This document shows positions 1 to 7,382 of a stretch of 21,598 nt of DNA, piece by piece. Source of the DNA: JAJUFS01 sp964599565 (GTDB lineage: Bacteria > Pseudomonadota > Gammaproteobacteria > Natronospirales > JAJUFS01); contig CAZRFE010000041.1 of NCBI GenBank assembly GCA_964599565.1, positions 1-21,598 on the forward strand, given 5' to 3'. The translations under genes and the position numbers were made by a program. The notes beneath the pieces were generated by a model. That model did no database searches, had not been told where the DNA came from, and was given only the letters and a program-made list of their open reading frames with translations. The stretch's first letter is position 1. The number at the start of each line of letters is the position of its first letter.

Positions 1-1307
1 AACTCGAGGTGCGCGATCCGGCGCGCTATTCCGGCACCTCGCAGATCGGCAAGACGGGCATCGAGAGAAGCTACGAGGACATGCTGCACGGCTATCCCGG
101 CGTGCAGCAGGTGGAGACGAATGCGCAAAGCCGCGTGCTGCGCGTGCTCGATGTCGAGCCGCCCGTGCCCGGCCGCGACCTCATTCTCAACATCGATGCA
201 CGGCTGCAGAAGGCCGCGTTCGACGCGCTCGGCAATTTCAAGGGCGCGATCGTCGCGATCGATCCGCGCAACGGCGAAGTGCTCGCATTCGTGAGCAAGC
301 CGTCATACAACCCGAACCTGTTCGTCGAGGGCATCGACACCGCAACCTTCAACGAACTGAACACCGATATGCGCCGGCCGCTGTTCAACCGCGCGCTGAC
401 CGGCGTCTATCCGCCGGGCTCGACCGTGAAACCCATGCTCGGTCTTGCCGGCATGCATTACGGCGTCGTGACGTCGACGCACACGGTCTTCTGTCCCGGT
501 TATTTCATCCTGCCCGGCAACCCGCGTCCCTACCGCGACTGGAAACGCAGCGGTCACGGGCACGTTGATCTCGGTTCCGCGATCGAGGAATCCTGCGATG
601 TCTATTTCTTCGACATGGCCGTCGAGCTCGGCATCGACAACATCCACGAGTTTCTCGGGTTCTTCGGTCTCGGCAAGCCGACGGGCATCGATCTCGTCGG
701 CGAACAGGACGGTCTGCTGCCGTCACGCGAATGGAAGCGCAGGGCGCGCAACATGCCGTGGTTTCCCGGCGATACCGTGAATGTCGGCATCGGCCAGGGC
801 TTCATGCTCACGACACCGCTGCAGCTCGCGCATTCGACAGCACGCCTTGCAATGCGCGGCAAGGCGTTCCTGCCGCGCATCGCGAGCAGCCTGCATGATC
901 CGCTGACGCACGATATCGAACGCCTGCCGCCGGTCGAACTGTCGCCGCTCACGCTGCGCGGCGACTGGCCGTGGACATACGTGATCAATGCCATGAAGGA
1001 CGTGATGCACGGCGCGCGCGGCAGCGCGCGCAGCAGCGGTTACGGCGCGCCTTACCGCATCGCCGGCAAGACCGGCACCGCGCAGGTGTTCACGCTCGGG
1101 CAGGAAGAGGAATACGACGCGGAGGAACTCGCCGTTGCGCTGCGCGACCACGGCTTGTTCGTGGCGTTCGCGCCCGCGGAGGAACCGCGCATCGCGCTCG
1201 CCGTGGTCGTCGAGAACGGCGGCGGCGGCAGCGCGGTGGCAGCGCCCGTCGCGCGCCGCATACTGGATGCGTGGCTGTTGCCACCGGCAGAAGAGGAGAC
1301 GCCATGA
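1..1307 (+). CDS. mrdA: Penicillin-binding protein 2 (peptidoglycan D,D-transpeptidase MrdA), 5' partial
   Basis: Class B penicillin-binding protein that cross-links new lateral-wall peptidoglycan in the periplasm as partner of RodA. The frame is open from base 3, so the true start lies upstream; the GTG at 9 falls inside the conserved text and is not a real start. The visible part begins in the linker before the catalytic domain (YSGTSQIGKTGIERSYE) and holds the whole transpeptidase domain. The SxxK motif is GSTVKP (Ser codon 420-422), the SxD motif is ESCD (Ser codon 591-593) and the KTG motif is GKTGTAQ (Lys codon 1068-1070). About 434 residues are visible, against about 630 for the full E. 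coli protein; the missing part would be the membrane anchor and pedestal domain. The stop overlaps the rodA start (ATGA). The family match is strong along the whole length and nothing looks degenerate. Confidence 0.97.
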   Translation, partial: LEVRDPARYSGTSQIGKTGIERSYEDMLHGYPGVQQVETNAQSRVLRVLDVEPPVPGRDLILNIDARLQKAAFDALGNFKGAIVAIDPRNGEVLAFVSKPSYNPNLFVEGIDTATFNELNTDMRRPLFNRALTGVYPPGSTVKPMLGLAGMHYGVVTSTHTVFCPGYFILPGNPRPYRDWKRSGHGHVDLGSAIEESCDVYFFDMAVELGIDNIHEFLGFFGLGKPTGIDLVGEQDGLLPSREWKRRARNMPWFPGDTVNVGIGQGFMLTTPLQLAHSTARLAMRGKAFLPRIASSLHDPLTHDIERLPPVELSPLTLRGDWPWTYVINAMKDVMHGARGSARSSGYGAPYRIAGKTGTAQVFTLGQEEEYDAEELAVALRDHGLFVAFAPAEEPRIALAVVVENGGGGSAVAAPVARRILDAWLLPPAEEETP

Positions 1308-2437
1308 CGGAGTTCTCGCGCATCGGGGAATCCGCGGCGCCTTCGCCGCTGTCGCAGTTCCTGCGCCGCCTGCACGTCGATCTCACGCTGCTGACCGGCC
1401 TCCTCGTCATCTGCGGTTTCAGTTTCATCGTGCTGTGGAGTGCGGGCGGCGAAAGCGTCTCGCTGCTGATCAAGCAGGCGGTCCGTTTCGGGATTGCATT
1501 CAGCGTGCTGCTCGCCATCGCGCAGGTGCCGCCGCATTACCTGCGCATGTGGACGCCGTGGGTCTATGCAGGCGGCGTGATGCTGCTCGTGCTCGTGATG
1601 TTCACCGGCGACATCGGCAAGGGCGCGCAGCGCTGGCTCGACCTCGGTTTCATCCGTTTCCAGCCATCGGAGATGATGAAGCTCGCGGTGCCGATGACGG
1701 TTGCGTGGTACCTGCACGATCGGGCGCTGCCGCCACGCTTCCTCGATCTCATCGTCGCCGTCGCGATCATCGTGCTGCCGGCGGCGCTGATCATCGAGCA
1801 GCCGGATCTCGGCACCGCGCTGCTCGTGAGCTGCGCGGGCGCATTCGTCATCTTCCTTGCGGGGCTTCGCTGGCGAATGATCATCGCGCTGGCCGCAATG
1901 CTCGCGATCGCCATGCCGCTCGCGTGGCATTTCATGCTGCACGGCTACCAGAAGCAGCGCGTGCTCACCTTTCTCAACCCGGAAAGCGACCCGCTCAACA
2001 CCGGCTATCACATCATCCAGTCGAAGATCGCGATCGGCTCCGGCGGACTGTTCGGCAAGGGCTGGCTGAACGGCACGCAGTCGCAGCTCGATTTTCTTCC
2101 CGAGCGCCACACGGATTTCATCTTCGCCGTCATCGGCGAGGAGTTCGGCCTGCTCGGCGCGATCGTCGTGCTCACCGCGTTCGCGTTCGTCATCGGCCGC
2201 GGGCTTTACATGTCGCTGCAGGCGGACAAGACCTTCGAGCGGCTTGTCGCCGGCAGTCTCATCCTCACGTTCTTCGTCTATGTGTTCGTGAACATCGGCA
2301 TGGTCATCGGACTTCTGCCCGTGGTCGGCGTGCCGCTGCCATTGATCAGCTACGGCGGCACATCGATGGTGACCCTCCTTGCGGGTTTCGGTATTCTCAT
2401 GAGCGTTTACTCGCACCGCAGGTTCGTCTCACGCTGA
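1304..2437 (+). CDS. rodA: Peptidoglycan glycosyltransferase RodA (SEDS family)
   Basis: SEDS-family integral membrane glycosyltransferase that polymerises lipid II during cell elongation, in complex with PBP2. The product is 377 residues (E. coli 370), with about ten hydrophobic segments. Conserved family text is visible: DPLNTGYHIIQSKIAIGSGG (from residue 229), the FLPERHTDFIFAVIGEE stretch, and the C-terminal LPVVGVPLPLISYGG. Asp271 in ERHTDF matches the aspartate known to be essential in RodA and FtsW. The ATG at 1304 is chosen because it overlaps the mrdA stop by four bases, giving translational coupling, and puts an ordinary cytoplasmic N-terminus before the first membrane segment. The stop shares one base with the mltB start. 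RodA is preferred over FtsW or SpoVE because of the mrdA neighbour. Confidence 0.97.
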   Translation: MTEFSRIGESAAPSPLSQFLRRLHVDLTLLTGLLVICGFSFIVLWSAGGESVSLLIKQAVRFGIAFSVLLAIAQVPPHYLRMWTPWVYAGGVMLLVLVMFTGDIGKGAQRWLDLGFIRFQPSEMMKLAVPMTVAWYLHDRALPPRFLDLIVAVAIIVLPAALIIEQPDLGTALLVSCAGAFVIFLAGLRWRMIIALAAMLAIAMPLAWHFMLHGYQKQRVLTFLNPESDPLNTGYHIIQSKIAIGSGGLFGKGWLNGTQSQLDFLPERHTDFIFAVIGEEFGLLGAIVVLTAFAFVIGRGLYMSLQADKTFERLVAGSLILTFFVYVFVNIGMVIGLLPVVGVPLPLISYGGTSMVTLLAGFGILMSVYSHRRFVSR

Positions 2438-3423
2438 TGAACAGATTCCTTTTCCTTCTCGCTGCTGCAGCAATCGCCATGCCTTGTGCATTCGCCGCGG
2501 AAGATGCGCAGGATTACCGCACGCATCCGGATTTCGAGGCGTTTGCGACGAAGCTCGCCGGGCAGGGCTTCACGCGCGCGGAACTCGACCGCATGTTCGA
2601 TGGCGTGACGCGCCAGCAGAAGATTCTCGATGCGATCGCCCGGCCCGCGGAATCGAAGGACTGGCACGAGTACCGGCCGATATTCATCACCGATGCGCGC
2701 ATCGAGGCGGGTGCGAACTTCATGCACGCGCACGCGCTGACGCTGGCGCGCGCGGAACAGGCGTTCGGCGTCGATGCGTCCATCATCGCGGCGATCATCG
2801 GTGTCGAAACCTTCTATGGCCGCATCACGGGTTCGTGGCGCGTCATCGACGCACTCGCCACGCTCGGTTTCGACTATCCGCCGCGTAGCGCATTCTTCAT
2901 CAGCGAGCTCGAGCATTTCGTGCAGCTTGTGCGCGAGGAAGCCATCGATCCGCGCCGCGTGCAGGGTTCCTATGCGGGTGCGATGGGCGGCGGCCAGTTC
3001 ATGCCGAGTTCGTACCGCGCATACGCGGTTGATTTCGACGGCGACGGCCGCCGCGACCTGTGGAACTCCTGGGACGATGTGATCGGCAGCGTCGCGAACT
3101 ACCTTGCCCGCCATGGCTGGCACCACGGCGAGGTGATCGCGGTGCCTGCAGCACTCCCGAACAACGTTTCCGTACCGCTGGAAGCGCAGGGCATGGAAAG
3201 ATTCAACGCCGGCGCACTGCGCGAGAAAGGCCTGGTGTTCAGCGAAGGTGTCGGCAACGACGCCGAGGTGCGGCTGGTTGCGCTTCAGCAGGAAGACGAA
3301 CTCGTGTACTGGATCGGCCTGCACAACTTCGGCGTCATCACGCGCTACAACCGCAGCCCGCTGTACGCCATGGCGGTGATCGATCTTGCGCGCGCCATCC
3401 GCACGGCATCGTCCGCGGACTGA
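2437..3423 (+). CDS. mltB: Lytic murein transglycosylase B
   Basis: Periplasmic lytic transglycosylase (GH103-type SLT fold) that cleaves the MurNAc-GlcNAc bond of peptidoglycan to form 1,6-anhydroMurNAc ends. The start ATG overlaps the rodA stop by one base. An N-terminal signal sequence (MNRFLFLLAAAAIAMPCAFA, probable cut after AFA) is followed by DFEAFATKLAGQGF and the catalytic core. The general acid/base Glu is Glu124 in IIGVETFYG, and GSYAGAMGGGQFMPSSY and DLWNSWDDVIGSVANY are typical of MltB. The product is 328 residues, against 361 in E. coli. E. coli MltB is a lipoprotein; here the only cysteine near the signal (AMPC) is not a credible lipobox, so the protein is probably soluble. Its place between rodA and rlpA puts a hydrolase inside the elongasome operon. 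Confidence 0.95.
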   Translation: MNRFLFLLAAAAIAMPCAFAAEDAQDYRTHPDFEAFATKLAGQGFTRAELDRMFDGVTRQQKILDAIARPAESKDWHEYRPIFITDARIEAGANFMHAHALTLARAEQAFGVDASIIAAIIGVETFYGRITGSWRVIDALATLGFDYPPRSAFFISELEHFVQLVREEAIDPRRVQGSYAGAMGGGQFMPSSYRAYAVDFDGDGRRDLWNSWDDVIGSVANYLARHGWHHGEVIAVPAALPNNVSVPLEAQGMERFNAGALREKGLVFSEGVGNDAEVRLVALQQEDELVYWIGLHNFGVITRYNRSPLYAMAVIDLARAIRTASSAD

Positions 3424-3424
3424 C

Positions 3425-4228
3425 ATGCCGATCCCGCGTCTTCTGCGCATGCTTGCGTTCGCCGGCATGGCCGCCTGCAGCGGTTGCGCCACTTCCCCGC
3501 CGTTCGTGAATGACGATGCTGCACCCGATGGCCATTTCGATGCGAGCGGCATTCCCGACGCCGTGCCGCGCGCGGAACCGCGCAGCCGCTACGGCAACCC
3601 GGAATCCTATGTCGTGTTCGGCGAGCGTTATCACGTGCAGGAGAGCGCGGAGGGTTACACCGCGCGCGGCACGGCGAGCTGGTACGGCACGAAGTTTCAC
3701 GGTCGCCGCACATCGAGCGGCGAAGCGTACGACATGTACGCGATGACGGCCGCGCACAAGACGCTGCCGCTGCCAAGCTACGTGCGCGTCACCAATCTCA
3801 GGAACGGCCGCAGCGTCGTCGTGCGCGTCAACGACCGCGGTCCGTTTCATGACGGACGCATCATCGATCTCTCCTACGCCGCGGCACTGAAGCTCGATGT
3901 CGTTGCGACCGGCACCGCGCCGGTGGAAATCGTCGCGCTTTCCGTCGACGGCGACACAACGAACAGCGCGCCGGCAGAAACGGTCGCCGCCGACGCTTCC
4001 GCCCCATCCCTCTACATCCAGCTCGGTGCGTTCGGCGATTCCGTCAACGCGCTCGACCTCAAGGGCCGGCTCGAACAGGCGGGCCTCCGTCCGGTGCGCA
4101 TCGACGAGCCGGGCGACGGACTGTTCCGCGTCCGTCTCGGCCCGTTCATGGGTGCGGCAGCCGCTGATGAAGTCGCTCTTCGCCTGGTCGCGCTCGGGGT
4201 CACGGATTTCCGGATCACGGCGGAGTAG
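3425..4228 (+). CDS. rlpA: Septal ring lytic transglycosylase RlpA (DPBB + SPOR lipoprotein)
   Basis: Outer-membrane lipoprotein of the rare lipoprotein A family; in Pseudomonas the family degrades glycan strands stripped of peptide stems and aids daughter-cell separation. The start ATG follows the mltB stop by one base. The hydrophobic N-terminus ends in AACSGC, so lipidation at Cys18 or Cys21 is likely. A double-psi beta-barrel domain (GTASWYGTKFHGRRTSSGEAYDMY through VNDRGPFHDGRIIDLS) keeps the Glu, His and Asp positions typical of active RlpA. The last 70 residues form a SPOR domain (SLYIQLGAFGDSVNA to GVTDFRITAE) that binds denuded glycan at division sites. Total length is 267 residues, shorter than E. 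coli (362) because the central linker is short. It is the last gene before the dacA leader. Confidence 0.95.
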   Translation: MPIPRLLRMLAFAGMAACSGCATSPPFVNDDAAPDGHFDASGIPDAVPRAEPRSRYGNPESYVVFGERYHVQESAEGYTARGTASWYGTKFHGRRTSSGEAYDMYAMTAAHKTLPLPSYVRVTNLRNGRSVVVRVNDRGPFHDGRIIDLSYAAALKLDVVATGTAPVEIVALSVDGDTTNSAPAETVAADASAPSLYIQLGAFGDSVNALDLKGRLEQAGLRPVRIDEPGDGLFRVRLGPFMGAAAADEVALRLVALGVTDFRITAE

Positions 4229-4236
4229 CGTTTCGG

Positions 4237-4351
4237 GTGCGAGTGCGCGTGCGGGTCCCGCGCGCTAGAATGCGCCCTTCCTCCTGGCGATGCCGCAACC
4301 GCTGCGCCGCAGCGCAGCATCGACGCCAGCCGTCCATTGTTCTTCCGGGAG
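4237..4351 (+). promoter_or_regulatory. Promoter-like region and structured leader of dacA
   Basis: The 128-base gap between rlpA and dacA carries TAGAAT (4266-4271), a good sigma70 -10 match, but no convincing -35 at 17 bases. Just upstream lie three head-to-tail hexamers GTGCGA, GTGCGC and GTGCGG (4237-4254), which run into a short hairpin GCGGG-T-CCCGC. Downstream is a second stem, GCTGCG (4301-4306) and CGCAGC (4313-4318) with a six-base loop. The ribosome binding site is GGGAG (4347-4351), five bases before the dacA ATG. This suggests dacA and the genes behind it can be transcribed independently of mrdA-rlpA. The promoter call rests on sequence resemblance only. Confidence 0.45.
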
Positions 4352-4356
4352 TATCA

Positions 4357-5490
4357 ATGTTCGTTCCACGCCTGCTTTCCCTGCTCGGCCTGCTTCTTTG
4401 CGCCGCCGCACATGCCGCCACGCCGCTGCCATCGCCGCCTGCCATCGCCGGTGACAGCCACATCCTGCTCGACTTCCGCACCGGTCGCGTGCTCGCCGAG
4501 GAAAACGCGGACAAGCCCGTCGATCCCGCGAGCATCACGAAGATCATGACGACATACACGGTGTTCAAGCAGCTTGAGGCCGGCAGCATCGCGCTGGATG
4601 ACATCGTCACGGTCAGCGAGAAGGCATGGCGCGCGCCGGGCTCGCGCATGTTCATCGAGGTCGGCAAGCAGGTCTCCGTGGAGAACCTGCTGCACGGGGT
4701 CATCGTGCAGTCCGGCAACGACGCATCCATCGCGCTCGCCGAATACGTCGCGGGCACGGAAGCGGCGTTCGCGGACCTGATGAACCAGTACGCCGCGCAG
4801 ATCGGCATGAGCAACTCGCATTTCGTCAACGCGACGGGGCTGCCCGCGGAGAATCATCACGTCACCGCACGCGACGTGGCGATGCTGTCGCGCGCGCTGA
4901 TCGCGGAGTTCCCGGATTACTACGCGTGGTACTCGCAGGAGGAATTCACCTGGAACGGCATCACGCAGTCGAACCGCAACCTGCTCCTGTACCGCGATAC
5001 GCGCGTCGACGGCATCAAGACCGGCCACACGGAAGCCGCGGGATACTGCCTTGCCTCCTCGGCCGTCGAGGGCGACATGCGTCTCATCTCGGTGGTGATG
5101 GGCACGGGCGGCGACCGCGAACGCGCGGATGCGAGCCAGGCACTGCTGAACTACGGCTTCCGCTTCTTCGAAACGCACAAGCTTTACGAGGCCGGTGTCG
5201 AACTCACCCGCGCGCGCGTGTGGAAAGGTGCGACCGACGAAACCGCGCTCGCGCCTGCGGATGACATCTACGTCACCATCGCGCGCGGCCGCTACGACCA
5301 GCTCGAGGCCGTGATGGACATCCAGCAGACACTCGTCGCGCCGCTTGCCGCCGACCAGATCGTGGGCGTGGTGCGCATCTCGCTGGACGGCGAGGAACTG
5401 GGACGCGCGCCGCTGACGCCCGTCGCGCCGGTTGCGGAAGGCAGCCTGTTTCGTCGCGCGGTGGACAGCATCCTGATGATGTTCGAGTAA
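4357..5490 (+). CDS. dacA: D-alanyl-D-alanine carboxypeptidase (PBP5/6 type)
   Basis: Low-molecular-mass PBP (peptidase family S11) that removes the terminal D-Ala from pentapeptide stems in the periplasm. The signal peptide is MFVPRLLSLLGLLLCAAAHA. Active-site motifs are SITK (Ser59, Lys62), SGN (Ser119 in QSGNDAS) and KTG (Lys221 in GIKTGHTEAAGYC). A C-terminal beta domain follows, and the tail GSLFRRAVDSILMMFE is an amphipathic helix of the kind that tethers PBP5 to the inner membrane. Length is 377 residues, against about 400 in E. coli. The ATG at 4357 is supported by GGGAG five bases upstream and by the signal peptide beginning at once. The order dacA, then ybeD, lipB and lipA, is the same as in E. 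coli except for the aminotransferase between dacA and ybeD. Confidence 0.96.
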   Translation: MFVPRLLSLLGLLLCAAAHAATPLPSPPAIAGDSHILLDFRTGRVLAEENADKPVDPASITKIMTTYTVFKQLEAGSIALDDIVTVSEKAWRAPGSRMFIEVGKQVSVENLLHGVIVQSGNDASIALAEYVAGTEAAFADLMNQYAAQIGMSNSHFVNATGLPAENHHVTARDVAMLSRALIAEFPDYYAWYSQEEFTWNGITQSNRNLLLYRDTRVDGIKTGHTEAAGYCLASSAVEGDMRLISVVMGTGGDRERADASQALLNYGFRFFETHKLYEAGVELTRARVWKGATDETALAPADDIYVTIARGRYDQLEAVMDIQQTLVAPLAADQIVGVVRISLDGEELGRAPLTPVAPVAEGSLFRRAVDSILMMFE

Positions 5491-5510
5491 CGCACGCGTC
5501 ACCGCACGCC

Positions 5511-6374
5511 ATGGCTCACGCACTACCGATGGTCTATCTCAACGGCGAGTTCATCGCGCGCGATGCGGCGATGATCTCGCCGTTCGACCGCGGCTTTCTT
5601 TACGGTGACGGCGTCTATGAAATGCTCGCCTGCCATGCGGGCCGGCTGTTTCGCCTCGACGATCACCTCGCGCGTCTCGCGCGCAGTCTCGCCGAAGCGC
5701 GAATCGCCAATCCGCGCACGCATTATGAATGGCGCGAACTGCTGGAACGCCTCGTGCGCGCGAACGACGCCGGCAACCAGAACGTGTACGTGCAGGTGAC
5801 ACGCGGCATGACGCTCGAACGCGATCACCGCTTTCCCGCCGGCACGCGGCCGACGATCTTCGCGATGAGCCAGCCTGCAACGCGCATTCCCGCCGAGTGG
5901 CTTGAAAACGGCATTGCGGCGATCACGCAGGAAGACACGCGCTGGTCGCGCTGCGACATCAAGGCGACGTCATTGATCGCAAACGTGCTGTTGCGCCAGG
6001 CGGCGGAAGAAGCCGGCGTGCAGGAAACACTGCTGCTGCGCGACGGCCATGCGCTGGAATTCTCGGCAAGCAGCGTGTTCATCGTGAAGGACGGGCGCGT
6101 GCGCACGACGCCGAACGGACACAACGTGCTGCCCGGCGTGACCGGCATCGTGGTGCGCGAACTGCTGCATGACGCCGGTCTGCCGCTCGACGAAACGCCG
6201 ATCCCCGAAGCGTTGCTGCGCAGCGCGGATGAAATCTGGCTGGCGAGCACGACGCGCGACGTGCTGCCGGTCACGGTGCTCGACGGCAGACCCGTCGGCG
6301 ACGGTGCGCCCGGCAAGGCATGGCGCACCGTGCATGCGGCGTTCCAGGCAATGAAGGCGGAACTGGCGGCATGA
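5511..6374 (+). CDS. dat: D-amino acid aminotransferase (PLP fold-type IV)
   Basis: Class IV PLP-dependent aminotransferase, best read as D-alanine transaminase (D-Ala + 2-oxoglutarate giving pyruvate + D-Glu) in the cytoplasm. Visible landmarks are YLNGEFIARDAAMISPFDRGFLYGDGVYE, the PLP lysine Lys151 in RCDIKATSLIANVL, and EFSASSVFIVKDGRV with PGVTGIVVRELL after it. The DTRWSRCDIK wording is typical of D-amino acid transaminases rather than branched-chain transaminase or aminodeoxychorismate lyase, but substrate cannot be proven from sequence. Length is 287 residues, normal for the family. The start is the ATG at 5511; an in-frame ATG at 5529 would give MVYLNGEF and is also possible, and neither has a clear ribosome binding site. 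The stop overlaps the ybeD start (ATGA). It interrupts the E. coli-type dacA-ybeD adjacency, next to an enzyme that releases D-Ala. Confidence 0.85.
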   Translation: MAHALPMVYLNGEFIARDAAMISPFDRGFLYGDGVYEMLACHAGRLFRLDDHLARLARSLAEARIANPRTHYEWRELLERLVRANDAGNQNVYVQVTRGMTLERDHRFPAGTRPTIFAMSQPATRIPAEWLENGIAAITQEDTRWSRCDIKATSLIANVLLRQAAEEAGVQETLLLRDGHALEFSASSVFIVKDGRVRTTPNGHNVLPGVTGIVVRELLHDAGLPLDETPIPEALLRSADEIWLASTTRDVLPVTVLDGRPVGDGAPGKAWRTVHAAFQAMKAELAA

Positions 6375-6658
6375 GCGAACACGACAACGACAACGACAAC
6401 GACGGGAAACTGCTGCGCTTTCCCTGCGAGTTCCCCATCAAGGTGATGGGCCGCGACGCGCCCGGTTTCGAGGTGGATGTACTCGGCATCTTCGAGCGCC
6501 ATCTCGGCAGTCTCGATGCGGCAAGGATCAACACGCGGCCCTCGACGTCCGGCAACTTCGTCTCCGTCACCGTCGTCTTCCGCGCCGAAAGCCAGGAACA
6601 GCTCGACGCGCTGTATCGCGATCTCACCGCGCACGAGAAAGTGCTGTTCTGCCTGTGA
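6371..6658 (+). CDS. ybeD: YbeD family protein (DUF493 / UPF0250)
   Basis: Small cytoplasmic protein of the DUF493 family with an ACT-like alpha/beta fold. Its molecular function is not settled; constant linkage to lipB suggests a role near lipoate metabolism, which is inference. The family core is LLRFPCEFPIKVMGRD, then FEVDVLGIFERHLG, then RPSTSGNFVSVTVVFRAESQEQLDALYRDLTAHEKV. Length is 95 residues. The N-terminus carries an unusual acidic run, SEHDNDNDNDGK, encoded by a tandem hexamer of the type gacaac, in front of the conserved fold. The start overlaps the dat stop, and the next gene begins within a few bases of the stop, so this is one transcription unit. Confidence 0.93.
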   Translation: MSEHDNDNDNDGKLLRFPCEFPIKVMGRDAPGFEVDVLGIFERHLGSLDAARINTRPSTSGNFVSVTVVFRAESQEQLDALYRDLTAHEKVLFCL

Positions 6659-6660
6659 AC

Positions 6661-7356
6661 ATGTCTTCCGCCCATCGCCATTCACCGGCCTTGCCGCTGT
6701 TCCGCGATCTCGGCCGCGTCGAATACGAGCCGACGTGGCGGCGCATGCAGGCGTTCACGCAGGCGCGCGACGAAAACACGCCGGATGAAATCTGGTTCCT
6801 CGAACATCCGCCGGTGTTCACGCTCGGACTGAACGGAAAGCCCGAACACGTGCTCGCCCCCGGCGACATACCCGTCGTCAACATCGATCGCGGCGGCCAG
6901 GTGACCTATCACGGACCGGGCCAGCTCGTGGTGTATCCGCTCGTCGACCTGCGCCGCCAGGGACTCGGTGTCCGTGCACTGGTCGAAGCGCTGGAAAACG
7001 CCGTGATCGACACGCTCGGAGAATTCGGCATCGAGGCAGGATCGCGCCGCGACGCACCAGGCGTCTACACGCCAACCGGCGCGAAGATCGCCGCACTCGG
7101 GCTGCGCGTGCGCCGTGGCTGCAGCTACCACGGCCTCGCGTTCAACGTCGCGATGGACCTGGAACCCTTCCAGCGCATCAACCCCTGCGGCTATGCGGGA
7201 ATGCAGGTCACGCAGGTCGCAGATCTCGGTGGACCGGACAACCTGGCCGTTGTTGCGGCCGCGCTGAAACCGCATCTCCAGAGGCATCTGCGCTACAATT
7301 GCGCGCCCGGAAACACCGCAGAACCCCCGCAGGAACGGCCTCAGCCGCAAAAGTGA
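6661..7356 (+). CDS. lipB: Octanoyl-[acyl-carrier-protein]:protein N-octanoyltransferase
   Basis: Moves octanoate from acyl carrier protein onto the lipoyl-domain lysine of 2-oxoacid dehydrogenases and GcvH, the first step of endogenous lipoate synthesis. Family motifs are clear: FLEHPPVFTLG, NIDRGGQVTYHGPGQLVVYP, the catalytic lysine Lys142 in PTGAKIAALG, SYHGLAFNV, and the nucleophile Cys176 in INPCGYAGMQVTQ. Length is 231 residues from the ATG at 6661. A GTG at 6655, overlapping the ybeD stop, would add two residues and cannot be excluded. The C-terminal tail (NTAEPPQERPQPQK) is proline-rich and lies outside the fold. It lies 26 bases upstream of lipA, which uses its product. Confidence 0.96.
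   Translation: MSSAHRHSPALPLFRDLGRVEYEPTWRRMQAFTQARDENTPDEIWFLEHPPVFTLGLNGKPEHVLAPGDIPVVNIDRGGQVTYHGPGQLVVYPLVDLRRQGLGVRALVEALENAVIDTLGEFGIEAGSRRDAPGVYTPTGAKIAALGLRVRRGCSYHGLAFNVAMDLEPFQRINPCGYAGMQVTQVADLGGPDNLAVVAAALKPHLQRHLRYNCAPGNTAEPPQERPQPQK
7294..7299 (+). promoter_or_regulatory. Possible -10 element upstream of lipA
   Basis: TACAAT sits inside the 3' end of lipB, 84 bases before the lipA ATG, in the local context GCGCTACAATTGCGCG. It is a good -10 match in GC-rich DNA, but no good -35 is seen at 16-18 bases. If used, it would give lipA its own transcript. Shortly before the ATG the leader also contains CAACC-GA-GGTTG (about 7370-7381), whose GAGG may serve as ribosome binding site. 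Confidence 0.25.
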
Positions 7357-7382
7357 TCCTGCAATCCACAACCGAGGTTGCA

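Noticed and set aside
1052..2416. Long minus-strand open frame opposite rodA (454 codons)
   Set aside because: It is antisense to a clear RodA. It is rich in Arg, His, Glu and Asp, as expected of a shadow frame in GC-rich DNA, and shows no recognisable domain.
4354..5523. Long minus-strand open frame opposite dacA (389 codons)
   Set aside because: It is antisense to an intact DacA with SxxK, SGN and KTG, and has no family resemblance.
6655..6660. GTG at 6655 as lipB start
   Set aside because: It is possible by overlap with the ybeD stop, but the ATG six bases on is the ordinary choice; the difference is two residues with no functional effect.
7357..7382. A lipoate-type riboswitch before lipA
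   Set aside because: The leader is only 26 bases with a five-base dyad that overlaps the likely ribosome binding site; it is too small for a known riboswitch.
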